From JANQRX01 sp963663975 (GTDB lineage: Bacteria > Pseudomonadota > Alphaproteobacteria > Rhizobiales > Kaistiaceae), in assembly GCA_963663975.2 (NCBI GenBank), contig CAXXRA010000002.1:124001-188000 (forward strand): a stretch of 64,000 bases of DNA. Direction: 5' to 3'. The notes under the pieces were generated by a model. That model was not told the origin of the DNA, did not search any database, and was given only the letters and a program-made list of their open reading frames with translations. Every line of letters begins with the position of its first letter. Position 1 is the stretch's first letter. The translations under genes were made by a program, and so were the position numbers. Of the stretch, positions 34,748 through 44,777 are shown one piece after another.

Positions 34748-36191
34748 GATGTCCCGGTCGATGTTGAAAAGTTGAGGTAGGTGTCGCTCTCCTGGAGCCG
34801 TTAGGCTCCGGGTGCTGCAAACCCAAAAGGGAGAACGACACCATGGGAAATAATATCCGTAGTTCCAGCCGCCCGAAAGCCCTTGCCCCCTCGATTCCTA
34901 TGCCGCCGCTGGCGGACGCGATGGACGCAGTCCATCTCAGCGTGGATCGGTTTTGTCTTCTGGCCGGGGTCGAGGCCTTGGCCGAGATGATGGAGGAGGA
35001 CGCCACGACCGTGTGCGGGGCCCGACATCGCCGCCATGGGGACCGTCGAGGTTATCGCTGGGGCAGGACACATAGCGAGATCGGCTACCACGGCGGCAAA
35101 GTGAAGGTGGCCCGGCCACGGGTTCGTGACCGGGCGGGCAAAGAGGTGAGCTTGGAGAGTTGGCAGGCGCTACGCGATGGCAACCTGTTGCTCGAGTGGG
35201 CGCTCAACCTGATGGTCCTGAACGTGTCGACCCGCAAGTACCACCGCGCGGTCCGTCTGCCCGAGGGCGACCTGGCGAAAGCGCGTGGCGACGGCACCTC
35301 GAAGTCGGCCGTTTCCCGGCGCTTTGTGGCGCTGTCACGCAAGAAGATGAAGGCCTGGCTCGCCTCGGATTTCTCGGAACTCGACCTGCTAGTCATCCAG
35401 ATCGACGGTCTGCATGTCGGCGATCATGTCCTGATGGCGGCGATCGGCGTCGATGGCAACGGCGACAAGCATGTCCTGGCCGTGGTCGAGGGGGCGACGG
35501 AGAACACTGTCGTCGTCCAGGCCTTGATCGACAATCTCCTCGCCAGGGGGCTCGATCCGACACTGCCCCGGCTGTTCATCGTCGATGGCGCGAAGGCGCT
35601 CAGCAAAGCGATCCGAAACACCTTCGGTGTGGCCGCCGCCATCCAGCGCTGCCAGGTCCACAAGGGCCGTAACATCATCGAGCGCCTGCCCCAACATTTG
35701 CACGCGAGCGTCAAGAAGGCGCTCCGTCAGGCCTGGGACCAGGACGACGCAAACAAGGCCGAGCGGCTCTTGCGCAACCTGGCCCGGCGTCTGGAGCATG
35801 AGGAACCGGGCGTCTCGGGCAGCATCCTGGAGGGGCTGGACGAGATCCTCACCATCATCCGCCTCGGCCTGCCGCACGAACTCCGGCGCTCGCTTGCCTG
35901 CACCAACATCATCGAGAACGCGCTCGGCACGGTGCGTCAGGTCACCCGCAACGTCAAACGCTGGAGGAACGCCGAGATGGCGCTCAGATGGACCGCCGCC
36001 GGCTTGCTGGAGGCCCAGAAGACCTTCCGTCGCCTCAAGGCCTATCGTCAGCTGCCCATACTCCGAAACGCTCTCCAGGAGCACTTGAGAAAGGCTCACG
36101 CCGACAGTGCCATTGAAACCATCATGAAGGCAGCATAGCATCATCAACCAGCGACGCCTGCCCCACGAATTTCAACAGAGATAGGGACATC
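34748..36191 (+). mobile_element. IS256-family element, copy B
   Basis: 1,444 bp with imperfect inverted repeats (GATGTCCCGGTCGATGTTGAA and GATGTCCCTATCTCTGTTGAA). An 11-bp duplication GCCCGCTCCTG lies at 34,734-34,744 and 36,192-36,202; three extra G lie between the left duplicate and the IS end. Near-identical to copy A, in opposite orientation. It splits a sulfotransferase. Confidence 0.92.
34843..36138 (+). CDS. IS256 transposase (copy B, intact)
   Basis: 431-residue mutator-type transposase with all catalytic residues: IQIDGLHVGDH, LFIVDGAKALSKAI and SLACTNIIENALGTVRQVTR. C-terminal RRLKAYRQLPIL. It starts at MGNNIRSSSRPKALAP; this N-terminus is out of frame in copy A. Only unbroken IS256 gene in the window and therefore a candidate source of transposition for copy A. 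Confidence 0.93.
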   Translation: MGNNIRSSSRPKALAPSIPMPPLADAMDAVHLSVDRFCLLAGVEALAEMMEEDATTVCGARHRRHGDRRGYRWGRTHSEIGYHGGKVKVARPRVRDRAGKEVSLESWQALRDGNLLLEWALNLMVLNVSTRKYHRAVRLPEGDLAKARGDGTSKSAVSRRFVALSRKKMKAWLASDFSELDLLVIQIDGLHVGDHVLMAAIGVDGNGDKHVLAVVEGATENTVVVQALIDNLLARGLDPTLPRLFIVDGAKALSKAIRNTFGVAAAIQRCQVHKGRNIIERLPQHLHASVKKALRQAWDQDDANKAERLLRNLARRLEHEEPGVSGSILEGLDEILTIIRLGLPHELRRSLACTNIIENALGTVRQVTRNVKRWRNAEMALRWTAAGLLEAQKTFRRLKAYRQLPILRNALQEHLRKAHADSAIETIMKAA

Positions 36192-36202
36192 GCCCGCTCC
36201 TG

Positions 36203-36691
36203 AAGCGCCTCCTGTTTCGCCCCGAGCGCCGCTATCATCCAAGCGTTGGTTTTTACGAGCATATGCCTGCGTGGCGGGTGCGCGCTTATGTCGGTGAAGA
36301 GGTCTGGCGCAGCTACTTCAAGTTCACATTCGAGCGGAACCCATGGGACCGGCAGGTGTCATGGTTCTATTACAACGTTGTCGACAAGGGGAAGACGATC
36401 AGCTTCGACGATTTTCTGCGCAGGCGCCGGGGCGCCTTCGTGGAAAACTACGATCTGTACTCAGACGATGACGACAAAATCATACTCGACTTCGTCGGCC
36501 GCTACGAGGAGCTTGAGAGTGGCTTCGCTGAGGTGCTGTCGCGTATCGGCCTGAATGAGCCGATCGCATTTCCACATGTCAACCACTCTCAACGCAGCAC
36601 CCACTACCGCGCGTTCTACAAAGACCGCACGCGAGAGATCGTGGCCAACTGGTACCGGCGCGAGATCGATCATTTCGGCTATGGGTTCTGA
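36203..36691 (+). pseudogene. sulfotransferase, 3' part
   Basis: Rest of the sulfotransferase. FKFTFERNPWDRQVSWFYYN carries the 3'-phosphate-binding Arg/Ser pattern (RxPxxRxxS), and VNHSQRSTHYRAFY is the C-terminal conserved part. Together with the 5' part the protein would be about 230 residues. An internal ATG at 36,263 could give a truncated product lacking the PAPS loop. Confidence 0.78.
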
Positions 36692-36907
36692 GGCGGCCAC
36701 CTCCTAACGTCGGAGCTATGGCCGAATGTTGGTGATGGAGTGATGTAAGGGCGGCGTATCCTGGCGATTGTCGAAGTCGCCGATTCCACGAAGGAAGGAT
36801 ACGCCAATCTATCCTGAGGGTGGCCAAAATCGGTCTGCCGCGCCATCCGAAAACGTCGACACGGCGGGCCAACCGTCGGCAAACCGTGAAATAGCGGCAA
36901 GGAACGC

Positions 36908-37079
36908 GGCAGGCGATCTCACCGCGACTGGCGATCAACACTTTCGAGAACATAGCGGCTTCTAACACCTGACGTGCGACCGCCAAAGCGGGGCGGCGAA
37001 GCCGGAGAACGCCACGCTCTCGCTGCGCTCACAGCCTAAGCCGCCGATTGACCGGGCTACTTCGCCGGCCGCGGGCTCA
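36908..37079. repeat. direct repeat, copy 2 (pccA 5' end)
   Basis: Second copy of the repeat at 33,718-33,876. It encodes FSKVLIASRGEIACRV, the start of pccA, then breaks off. At its other end it joins the membrane fusion protein remnant where copy 1 joins the RND remnant. Confidence 0.85.
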
Positions 37080-37316
37080 GACCCTGCCGTCGACCTGCGA
37101 GATCGCAGCCCACGTCTGGGTGGCTTCCACGCGGCCGAACCCGACCGCCGTCGCGATGAAATTCTGTCGCTGCAGTTCTGCGACACGAACCGCGACCGCC
37201 GTTGCCGATGGGTCGCCGGTTCCGGTGCCGCCATCGGGCCGCGTCATCATGTAGAAAATCGCAACTCCGACAAGAATTGGCGGAATGAAAAGCAGCTGAC
37301 GCCAGTTCACGATCAC
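37077..37316 (-). pseudogene. RND membrane fusion protein (HlyD/AcrA type), N-terminal fragment
   Basis: About 79 residues: an N-terminal membrane anchor (LLFIPPILVGVAIFYMM) followed by VRVAELQRQNF and VGFGRVEATQTW, then AAISQVDGRV, the conserved start of the lipoyl/hairpin region. It ends at the direct repeat. The remainder of the protein and most of the adjoining RND permease are missing. Confidence 0.75.
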
Positions 37317-37419
37317 CTCTGAATCTGTGCCTGAAATCGCCTGGTCCCCGGGCGAGGCCGGGCAAGGTTAGCAGCTTGGCCGGTTCTGGGTAGATCGCCT
37401 GTGGGCCGAGCCGTTCGAC

Positions 37420-38922
37420 TTATTCAAGATCCGCCAGCAGCGCCTTTGCCATGGCAAGGTCACGTGTATCAAAGCCTTCGGCAAAACGGTCGTAGACTGG
37501 CTTGAGAAGTTGCCGTGCCTCGGCCGAGCGTCCTTGATCGCGCCGGAACCGGGCCAGTGTCGTGGTGCTACGGAGTTCGAACGATTGGTTGCGACGGGTC
37601 CGCGCAACCCGAATGCCCCTGCTCAAATGCGCGTCCACCGCGTCCGTGTCGGGAGTGGGTGAGGCGAGTAAGATCTCGCCCCTCAAACGGTGGATTTCGG
37701 GTTCCCACCAACCCGCGCCGGCGTGTTTGATCAAGGCCAGGGCCTCGCTCATCTCCGATTCAGCTTCCTCCAGTCTGCCGTTGTTGAGAAGCTCCTGTCC
37801 CAGCAGCGTCAGGAAGAAACCCACCGAGGTTCTCGCTCCCGTTGCTCGATAGTGCTCGAGACCTTCGCGGATTTCGGCGATCCCCTCGTTACGCTGCCCC
37901 CGGGACACTCTCGAACAGCCCCGGAATGCAACCCCGTGGGCCAAACTGATTTCGGACACCTGTTCGTTGGCCAAGGCGATGAGCGATTCAGCTAGTCGCG
38001 CGGTCTCCGCCGTCTCGCCGCGATAGTATCGAACCATGCACACCCAAAGCAGCGCATGGGCGATGCTCGGCGGATGCGCAAGTTCGCGCGCCAGGGCGAG
38101 GCCGTCATCGACGCGCCTCAACGCCCGGTCCGGATAGCCGAGATACCAGCATGCCAGCGCCGCCTGGACCTTGCTGCAAACGGCCGGATCGTGGCCGCTA
38201 TAATGCATGGCATGGCCGCGGTGCTTGTCGCGATCGTAGATCGCCAGCTGCTGCTCGACATGGTCAAGGGTTGCTTCAAACTCGCCGTACCAGCAATTGG
38301 TTCCCCAGGCGGCATGGTGCGCCTGAAGCAAAAGCTCGGGGTCATCGACCTCCTTGGCCAGGCGGAACAATTCGTCGACCAGTTCGCGAGCCGCGTCGAT
38401 CTTTCCCCTGGAGGCGTTGAACATCCAGATGCCCCACAGCGCGGCAAACATTTGCCGCGTGTCGCCGAGCGTTCGACAGAGTTCCCTGGCCCGCTCGAAA
38501 ACAGCGTAAGGCTCGGACGCCGCCCAACCCTTGGTGGCAAGCAGGGCCGGCCCAAGCAGTGTCTGAAAGATCAGCTCCTGTCGTTGGCGCTCGGTCGTAT
38601 CGGGTAGCGTCATCAGGCCATCGAGCCCGCGACCCAGATGGCCGATGGCTTCCTGATTGGCGCCGCCCTGGAGTGCTCGACGCGCGGCCGACAACCAATA
38701 CCGAACCGCCGATTGGGTGTTGCTGGCGGCGGAATGGTGCCGGGCGACGACCTCCGGCTCAGTCGCCACCGTTTGCGGGTAGTTGTCCTCCAGGAGCTTG
38801 GCCAACCGTCCATGCAATTCCTGTCGCCTGCTTTTGAGGATCGACTCATACGCCGCGTCCTGGAGCAGGGCGTGCCGAAACACGTAACTCGAGTGAGGGC
38901 GCGCGCCGACAGCCTGGATGAG
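37420..38922 (-). pseudogene. TPR-rich C-terminus of an adenylate cyclase/AAA-type regulator, 5'-truncated
   Basis: About 500 residues of helical tandem repeats following VFRHALLQDAAYESILKSRR, the conserved segment that links the ATPase to the TPR region in class III cyclase-ATPase proteins. The preceding cyclase and P-loop domains are absent: at 38,922 the gene is cut by the end of IS21. The open frame extends into the IS but that part is not native. A downstream start could still express the TPR part; likely dead. Confidence 0.75.
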
Positions 38923-39069
38923 TGTCAAACGGCTTTCAATATTGACCCCCGATCGGCGTGCAAAATTGACTCCCCTGAGCGGCACGGCGGAGGTTGTCCC
39001 GGTAGTCAATAGGGGGGGTACCTGTTGACCCACCGGGGCAACCGGGCCGCAGGCACGGCCGGCGGCGGC

Positions 39070-39798
39070 TCAGGAGCGGTTCTTGAAGCGCCAGCTCTCG
39101 TTGCCGGTCTCGATGATCTCGCAATGATGGGTGAGACGGTCGAGCAGGGCTGTGGTCATCTTGGGGTCGCCGAAGACGGATGGCCATTCGCCGAAGGCGA
39201 GGTTGGTGGTGATGACGATAGAGGTGCGCTCGTAGAGCCGGCTCATGAGGTGGAAGAGCAGCTGCCCGCCGGCCTGGGCGAAGGGCAGGTAGCCGAGTTC
39301 GTCGAGGATGACGAAGTCGCGGCGTACAAGCTGATCTGCGGTGCGGCCCTGGCGTCCGGCGCGGAGCTCGGCCTCGAGGTGGTTGACCAGGTCGACGACG
39401 TTGTAGCAGCGGCCCCGGGCGCCCTTGCGGATGCAGGAGCGCGCGATGGCGACGGCGAGATGGGTCTTGCCGGTGCCGGTGCCGCCGACCAGCACGATGT
39501 TGCGCTTGCCCTCCAGGAAGCCGCCGCCGGCGAGCTCCTGGATCAGGGGCTCGTTGACTGGCGAGGCGGCGAAGTCGAAGTCGGCCAGCTCCTTGGCCGT
39601 TGGCAACCTGGCGGACGCCATCTGGTACTTGATCGAGCGCGCCGTCTTGTCGGCGATCTCGACCTGCAGCAGCGTACCGATGATCTGCTGCACCGGATGA
39701 CGACGCTTGAGCCCGTCGGCAAGGATGTCGTCGTAGGCGGCGCGCATGCCCGCGAGCTTCAACGCCGTCATCATCGCCAGCACCTCATGACGCTCCAT
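39070..39798 (-). CDS. istB: IS21 helper ATPase IstB
   Basis: 242-residue AAA+ protein that assists the transposase. Walker A VGGTGTGKTHLAVAI, Walker B DFVILDELGYLPF, sensor segment IVITTNLAFGEW. Overlaps the end of istA by 14 bp, the usual IS21 layout. Complete. Confidence 0.94.
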   Translation of the reverse strand: MERHEVLAMMTALKLAGMRAAYDDILADGLKRRHPVQQIIGTLLQVEIADKTARSIKYQMASARLPTAKELADFDFAASPVNEPLIQELAGGGFLEGKRNIVLVGGTGTGKTHLAVAIARSCIRKGARGRCYNVVDLVNHLEAELRAGRQGRTADQLVRRDFVILDELGYLPFAQAGGQLLFHLMSRLYERTSIVITTNLAFGEWPSVFGDPKMTTALLDRLTHHCEIIETGNESWRFKNRS

Positions 39799-41309
39799 GA
39801 CCGGCCTCCCTCAGGCGATCGTAGCGCTGACAGTCGGCCACCGGCCGGTGGCGAAGCTGCAGGCCCTCGGGCGTCGGGATGGTCGCCGGCGGTGCCGGCT
39901 GGCACTGCCGGGCGAGGATGTTGAGCACGACGTCGGCGCTGCAGGCGCCGCAGTCGAGCGCCTCGGCACAGGCCGCCTCGACCGCCTCCAGCCCGTCCTC
40001 CTGAACCGCCGCGAGGATCCTCACGAACTGCCTGTCACCGTCGTCGCAACCCGTCAGCCGGGCCCGTATGCGGCCGAGCGCGCCGGGCAGTTGCCAGCCC
40101 TTGAAGGGCGCGCCATTGCGCAGCGCGCCGGGCTTCCTCGTCAGGATCGGCACGTAGTGCCACGGATCGTAGGCGACCTGGCCGCGCCCGAAGCTGCGGG
40201 GATGCTCGGCGACGGTCTCGCCGTCCTGGCGGATGACGATCCGATCGGCGTAGGCCCGCACGTCGACCGGCCGCCCGACGGCACGGGCGGCGACGCTGTA
40301 GTGGTTGTTGTCGAAGCGCACCAGACAGGTCTTGGACACCGCCACCTCGGTGGCGTGGAAGCCGTCGAAGGGGCCGCGATAGGCCATCAAGAAGGGCCGC
40401 TCCTCCTCGAACACCTGCCACACCGTCTTGCTCTCGATCGTCGGATGCGGCCGCTTCTTGGCGTCCTCGATACACCGATCCATCAGCCACTCGTTGATCT
40501 CGACGTAGGAGCGGCCCCGCGGGATGGGCACGAACAGGCGGCCGCGGACGTCACCCACCTGCCTCTCGACCTGCCCCTTCTCCCAGCCCGCACCCGGAGT
40601 GCACGCCACCGGCTCCACCAGATGGTGGGAGCACAGCTCCAGAAAGCGCCGATTGTAGGCGCGCTCCTTGCCGACGAAGACCATGCTCACCGCCGTCTTC
40701 ATGTTGTCGTAGATGCCCCGCCGGCAGACCCCGCCGAAGAAGTGGAAGGCCCGTTCGTGCGCCTCGAACACCATCTCCTGGCTCTCGCGCGGGAAGATTC
40801 TGAACCAGCTGCATGCGGCTGTAGCAGAGCCGCATGTGCGCCGCCTTCACCTTGGTCGTCACACCCGACAGGCGCGCGTACTCGTGGCTCCAGTCGAACT
40901 GGTAGGCCTCGCCGGGATCGAAGCTCAGCGGCACAAAACCCTGCGACGGCGACAACAGCCGCCACCGCCGACGCCAGGTCCTGGCGTAGCGGCGCACTGC
41001 GTCGTAGCCGCCGCCATAGCCCAGAGCCGCAAGGTCTTCATGAATCCGCAGCAGAGACAGCCGATCCCGGCGCGGCCTCTTCTCGTTGGCCTCCAGCTGG
41101 CGCTCGAGCTCATCCACCCACGGCCCAAGCTTCGGCATCGGCTGGATCTTGCGCTCGTAGCTGTACGAGGTCTCATCGCCCCGCACCACCTTGCGCACCG
41201 TGTTCTTCGAAACCCTCAAATCCCGGGCGATCTTCTTGATCGGAACGCCCCTCACCAGATGATCCCGACGTATCCGTGCGATCGTCTCCACAACCAGCAT
41301 CTCCCCCAC
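39785..41309 (-). pseudogene. istA: IS21 transposase IstA, frameshifted
   Basis: N-terminal frame (40,551-41,309) has an HTH (IKKIARDLRVSKNTVRKVVR) and YQFDWSHEYARL with the first catalytic Asp. The second frame (39,785-40,774) continues VFEAHERAFHFFGGVCRRGI, YDNMKTAV (second Asp), and GWEKGQVERQVGDVR (Glu). One extra base near 40,799 separates them: FPRESQEMVFEAHE is the expected joint. Without correction this copy cannot make full IstA. Confidence 0.85.
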
Positions 41310-41415
41310 CTCGTCTGTCCAAACAACGAGGTGTGTTAAAAATCACAAAACCAGGGGGGTCAATTTTGGACGCCGATTACCCCACCAAGGGGGTCAATAT
41401 TCCACGCCGATCAAC

Positions 41416-41993
41416 ACATTTACCAACAGATCGTTCAGCGCCCCCAATGTTTCTGCGGCAACGACAAGGCCGTGATTACCGAGAACGATCACGTCGGTTG
41501 ATTTCGAGCAGCCCCCGGCGATCCGCCGCGCCAGGGGGAGGCCCGGCGTGACATAGGGGATGAAACACCAGTTCATCCCATCAAGCAGCCTGGCGAGGTG
41601 ACGCGCCGGATCGGCCTGCACCGCCCACGCCAGGGTGTCGACGCAATGCACATGAGCGACGAATTTCTGCGGCAGACCAACGTGCATGGCGGTCTCCACC
41701 GATGGCCTGAGATCGCTGTCATGCAACCCGCGCACGACAAACCGGCCCGCATCCGCCCCTGCGGCGTCGGAATTGGACAGCACCGTCTCGCGGTAATCCG
41801 CAAACGCCACCGGAACCATGATCCGTCGGTCCTCGGCATCGGCGAGCCAGGTGCCCGACGCCGTGATCCACATCACCGCCGCCGACTTGACCGAAACGTT
41901 GCCGCCGGCGGCCTGGACGGCGAGCGGATCGGCGGCGATTTCGACCGAAAACCGGTTCAGCTGGCGTAGATCGTCGTCGGCTTGGGGCGTCAT
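41416..41993 (-). pseudogene. class II aldolase (RhaD-like), 3'-truncated by IS21
   Basis: Zinc-dependent class II aldolase/adducin fold. GGNVSVKSAAVMWITASGTW is the substrate loop; AHVHCVDTLAWA and LGNHGLVVAAET hold zinc-binding histidines. ATG 41,993. The C-terminus is cut at NDLLVN by the IS21 end. The N-terminal part resembles the bifunctional rhamnulose-phosphate aldolases, but the substrate cannot be read from sequence. Confidence 0.8.
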
Positions 41994-42164
41994 CCTGGCG
42001 GCAATCCCTCGTTCCGGTTCATCCGTGCCAAGCCTAGCGGTCACGGATCGCCGGTCAACTTGGCGCGGCGCTCGCCGGCACCTAACATGAAGCCTCAACG
42101 GCGCCTGCGGCACCTTCCGTCGTTGTGGCGCATCACACAAAATATCGGTGCAACCGGACTGGGC

Positions 42165-42932
42165 ATGATGAGCGACATCAAAGTGTTGTTGGCGGGCGAA
42201 TCGTGGGTGAGCACCACCACCCACGTCAAAGGATTCAATCAGTTCTGGACCAGCGAGTACCAGACCGGGATCGACGGGCTGAAGCGGGCGCTCGAGGGCA
42301 GCGAGGTTGTGCTGACCCACCTGCCCGGCCATCTCGTGCCGACGGAATTTGCCACCGAATCGCAAGCGCTGGCCGAGTACGACGTGATCGTCTTAAGCGA
42401 CATCGGCGCCGATTCGCTGCTCCTCCATCCCGACACCCTGATCCGCAGCCAGCGCACCCCCAACCGGCTGAAGCTGATCGCCAAGACCGTCGAGGCCGGG
42501 ACCGGCTTTCTCATGATCGGCGGCTATTACAGCTTTCAGGGCATTTACGGCGCCGCCCGCTATCACCGCACGCCGATCGAGGACATCTTGCCCGTCGCCA
42601 TGCAGGCGACGGACGACCGCGTCGAGGTGCCGGAGGGTTTTGCGCCGGTGGTAGCCGACGGCGCGCCCCACAAGGTGATCAGCGGGATCGACGGAGACTG
42701 GCCCTATCTCCTCGGCTTCAACGAGGTCCGGCCGAAACCGGAGGCCGAGATCGTGTTGGCGACCCGGTTGGGCGAGGCGCCGCCGCTGTTGGTGGTGGGC
42801 AGCCACGGCGCCGGACGGACCATGGCCTGGACGTCCGATATCGGACCGCATTGGTTGCCGCCCGCCTTCGTCGATTGGCCGGGCTACGGCCGGCTGTGGC
42901 GGCAGGCTTTCGCCTGGCTCGCCGGTCGTTGA
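42165..42932 (+). CDS. putative glutamine amidotransferase (GATase1-like)
   Basis: About 255 residues: IKVLLAGESWVSTTTHVKGF, YDVIVLSDIGADSLLLHP, GTGFLMIGGYYSFQGIYG and GRTMAWTSDIGPHWLP. These are hallmarks of the bacterial GATase1-like family (PF07090) found in sugar utilisation loci. The classical amidotransferase Cys is not evident, so the enzymatic role is doubtful. Divergent from the aldolase. ATG 42,165 or 42,168. Confidence 0.75.
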   Translation: MMSDIKVLLAGESWVSTTTHVKGFNQFWTSEYQTGIDGLKRALEGSEVVLTHLPGHLVPTEFATESQALAEYDVIVLSDIGADSLLLHPDTLIRSQRTPNRLKLIAKTVEAGTGFLMIGGYYSFQGIYGAARYHRTPIEDILPVAMQATDDRVEVPEGFAPVVADGAPHKVISGIDGDWPYLLGFNEVRPKPEAEIVLATRLGEAPPLLVVGSHGAGRTMAWTSDIGPHWLPPAFVDWPGYGRLWRQAFAWLAGR

Positions 42933-42966
42933 GCTCCGGGCAATTGGGCTATCTGGAGAGGCGGGC

Positions 42967-43704
42967 GTGCCATCCCACAGAACCGCCAATCTCAACGGTC
43001 TTGTACCGACCCTGGTGGTTTTCGATCTGGACGGTACCGTTCTGCATCTCACCGATGCTGAAAATTCAGCCTTTATCGGTTCGCTCGAGAAGATGGCCGG
43101 CGGCCCCATCAACACTGATTGGTCAAGCTATCATGCGAGAACAGATCTAGGGGTCGCCCGAGCAGCGCTCTCACGGGCCTGGGGACGGAAATGTTCCGAC
43201 GATGAATTAAACGATTTCCTGAGCAGATACCTGTTGCAACTCGATGAGGTTCTACTTTCAAGCAGCTTCATCCCGAAGTTCGTGACAGGCGCGGAAGCAA
43301 CGATCGCCGTACTGTCCCGGCGAAGACACGTCGCAACAGCCCTTGCAACGGCAAACGTACGAGCGGCGGCCGAGCGTCGATTGCTCAGAGCTGGTCTACG
43401 ATCAGCCTTTGACATCCGGGCGTTTGCGGATGACGGCCCGACAAAAACCGAAATCCTGCAAGCCGCACTGGCACGCGCAAAAAGCGGAACTCACAAAAGG
43501 TCCTTCGAGCAGATCATATTCATCGGGGATCAGCCGTCGGATGCTGCCGCCGCGTGGGCTAATCAGGTGGAGTTCTTGGGGGTGGCCTCGACCCAGCGTG
43601 GCATGCAGAAACTGCGAAATGCAGGCTGCGAACGGTTCATACGAAACCTCTCACTCGAAGGTCGACTCTACGAGCATCTGCACGCTCTCCGCGTCCTCGA
43701 TTAG
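42967..43704 (+). CDS. HAD-superfamily hydrolase
   Basis: 245 residues with all HAD motifs: LVVFDLDGTVLHL (DxD), ALATANVRAAAERRLL (Thr), a Lys in PTKTEILQAAL, and IIFIGDQPSDAAAAW. GTG start at 42,967. Phosphoglycolate-phosphatase-like cap. Codon use is less GC-biased than its neighbours. A short sequence, CTCGCCTGGCTCGCCG, occurs on both sides (about 42,914 and 43,759), suggesting it was inserted at the end of the amidotransferase gene. Confidence 0.78.
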   Translation: MPSHRTANLNGLVPTLVVFDLDGTVLHLTDAENSAFIGSLEKMAGGPINTDWSSYHARTDLGVARAALSRAWGRKCSDDELNDFLSRYLLQLDEVLLSSSFIPKFVTGAEATIAVLSRRRHVATALATANVRAAAERRLLRAGLRSAFDIRAFADDGPTKTEILQAALARAKSGTHKRSFEQIIFIGDQPSDAAAAWANQVEFLGVASTQRGMQKLRNAGCERFIRNLSLEGRLYEHLHALRVLD

Positions 43705-43815
43705 GATCTCCGAGTGCTTTGAAGTGAGCTAACCAACAAGACCCAGCCAAAGCCTTTCTCGCCTGGCTCGCCGCCGCTTATCGCCCGACAGACCATTCCG
43801 GCCGCGCCTGACCGA

Positions 43816-44475
43816 TCACACGCCGATTTCGGCGGCGATGTCTTTTGTCTGCTCGTAGAGTTTGCGAAACAGCCGGTATTGCCCGGCGTAAATTTCTGAG
43901 GGTTCGGCGCGCACGGTCGAAGCGACCGGGTTCCATTTGGAAATGTCGCTCAGTTTCGCCCGGCCGATCGCCACCGCCGCCAAGAACGCGTCGCCATAGG
44001 ACGCCCCAATCGTCTTGTCGCACAGGATCTGGTCGAGCCCGGCAATGTCGGAGGTCGCCTGCAGCCACATCCGGTTGTTGGTGCCGCCGCCCACCGCCAA
44101 CAGCCGCTTCGGCGCCTGGCCGAGCTCGCGATAGGTCTCCATCACGTGGTTGGTGCCGTAGGCGATCCCTTCCAGCAGCGCGCGATAGATGTCGCTCCTG
44201 GTGTGGGTGAGGTTGAAGCCGAAGAAGGCACCCTTGGCCAGCGGGTCGTGGATAGGCGTCCGCTCGCCGGAGAAATAGGGCAGCGCAATGAGGCCGTTGG
44301 CGCCCGACGGCGAGGCGTCGGCTTCGTCGGCCAGGATCGGGACCGCCTGGTCGGGGTCGAGGTCGCGCGCCATCTGGTCGTCGTGGAGCGGCGAACCGGG
44401 TAAGGCACCGACGTGAACCATGCCGATGACCGGCTTGGTCGCGCCGAAAATCCGTCGAAACTTGGTCTTGGTCAT
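43816..44475 (-). pseudogene. chimeric BtpA N-terminus fused to FGGY kinase C-terminus
   Basis: The first about 33 codons (FGATKPVIGMVHVGALPGSP) are the start of a BtpA-family protein. From about residue 45 (ADASPSGANGLIALPYFSGE) the protein is the C-terminal half of an FGGY carbohydrate kinase: RTPIHDPLAKGAFFGFNLTH and AVGGGTNNRMWLQATSDI (ADP-binding). The joint is in frame. BtpA and FGGY kinases co-occur in alphaproteobacterial sugar ABC operons, so a deletion between neighbouring genes explains it. Neither domain is complete. Confidence 0.8.
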
Positions 44476-44523
44476 ATATACGTGCGGCGGAACTCGCCCC
44501 CCTTGCGATTTTTCGGCCAGTCT

Positions 44524-44711
44524 AGCCCGGATTTCTCACACTGGACACGGGGCCCGCGTTGCTGTTCGACGAGACAGATGCAAGAAGGGCCGCGAAAAGC
44601 GTATGTGGTCATACGGTTGAGCCGCTCGACGCAGCAGATGTCCGCCGAACGGCAACCCGAAGGGCCGGTTGAGGCCGGCGCAGGTCATGTCCAGTGTGAG
44701 AAGTCCGGGCT
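44524..44711. repeat. MITE-like element with 24-bp inverted repeats
   Basis: 188 bp bounded by inverted repeats AGCCCGGATTTCTCACACTGGACA (left, 44,524-44,547) and the same with one mismatch (right, 44,688-44,711). No coding capacity. The left end is inside CTAG. It lies 66 bp upstream of the aldo/keto reductase start and just upstream of the chimeric gene. No second copy in the window. Confidence 0.72.
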
Positions 44712-44777
44712 CGTGGTGGCCTCGTCTTCTGGCAAAGCCAACCAACGACGGAAAAACAACAGGAGCACCAAGCCGCG

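Larger units (their letters stand above)
38923..41415 (-). mobile_element. IS21-family element
   Basis: 2,493 bp with TGT at both ends. Each end carries two copies of a motif containing AATATTGACCCCC and ATCGGCGT..AAAATTGAC, the multiple end repeats typical of IS21. It encodes IstA (frameshifted) and IstB. No target duplication can be found, and the two flanks are unrelated truncated genes, so the element marks a deletion or rearrangement. Confidence 0.88.

Noticed and set aside
36720..36800. Palindromic GTATCC...GGATAC stretch as another IS end
   Set aside because: No matching inverted repeat or transposase fragment was found beside it, so it was not annotated.
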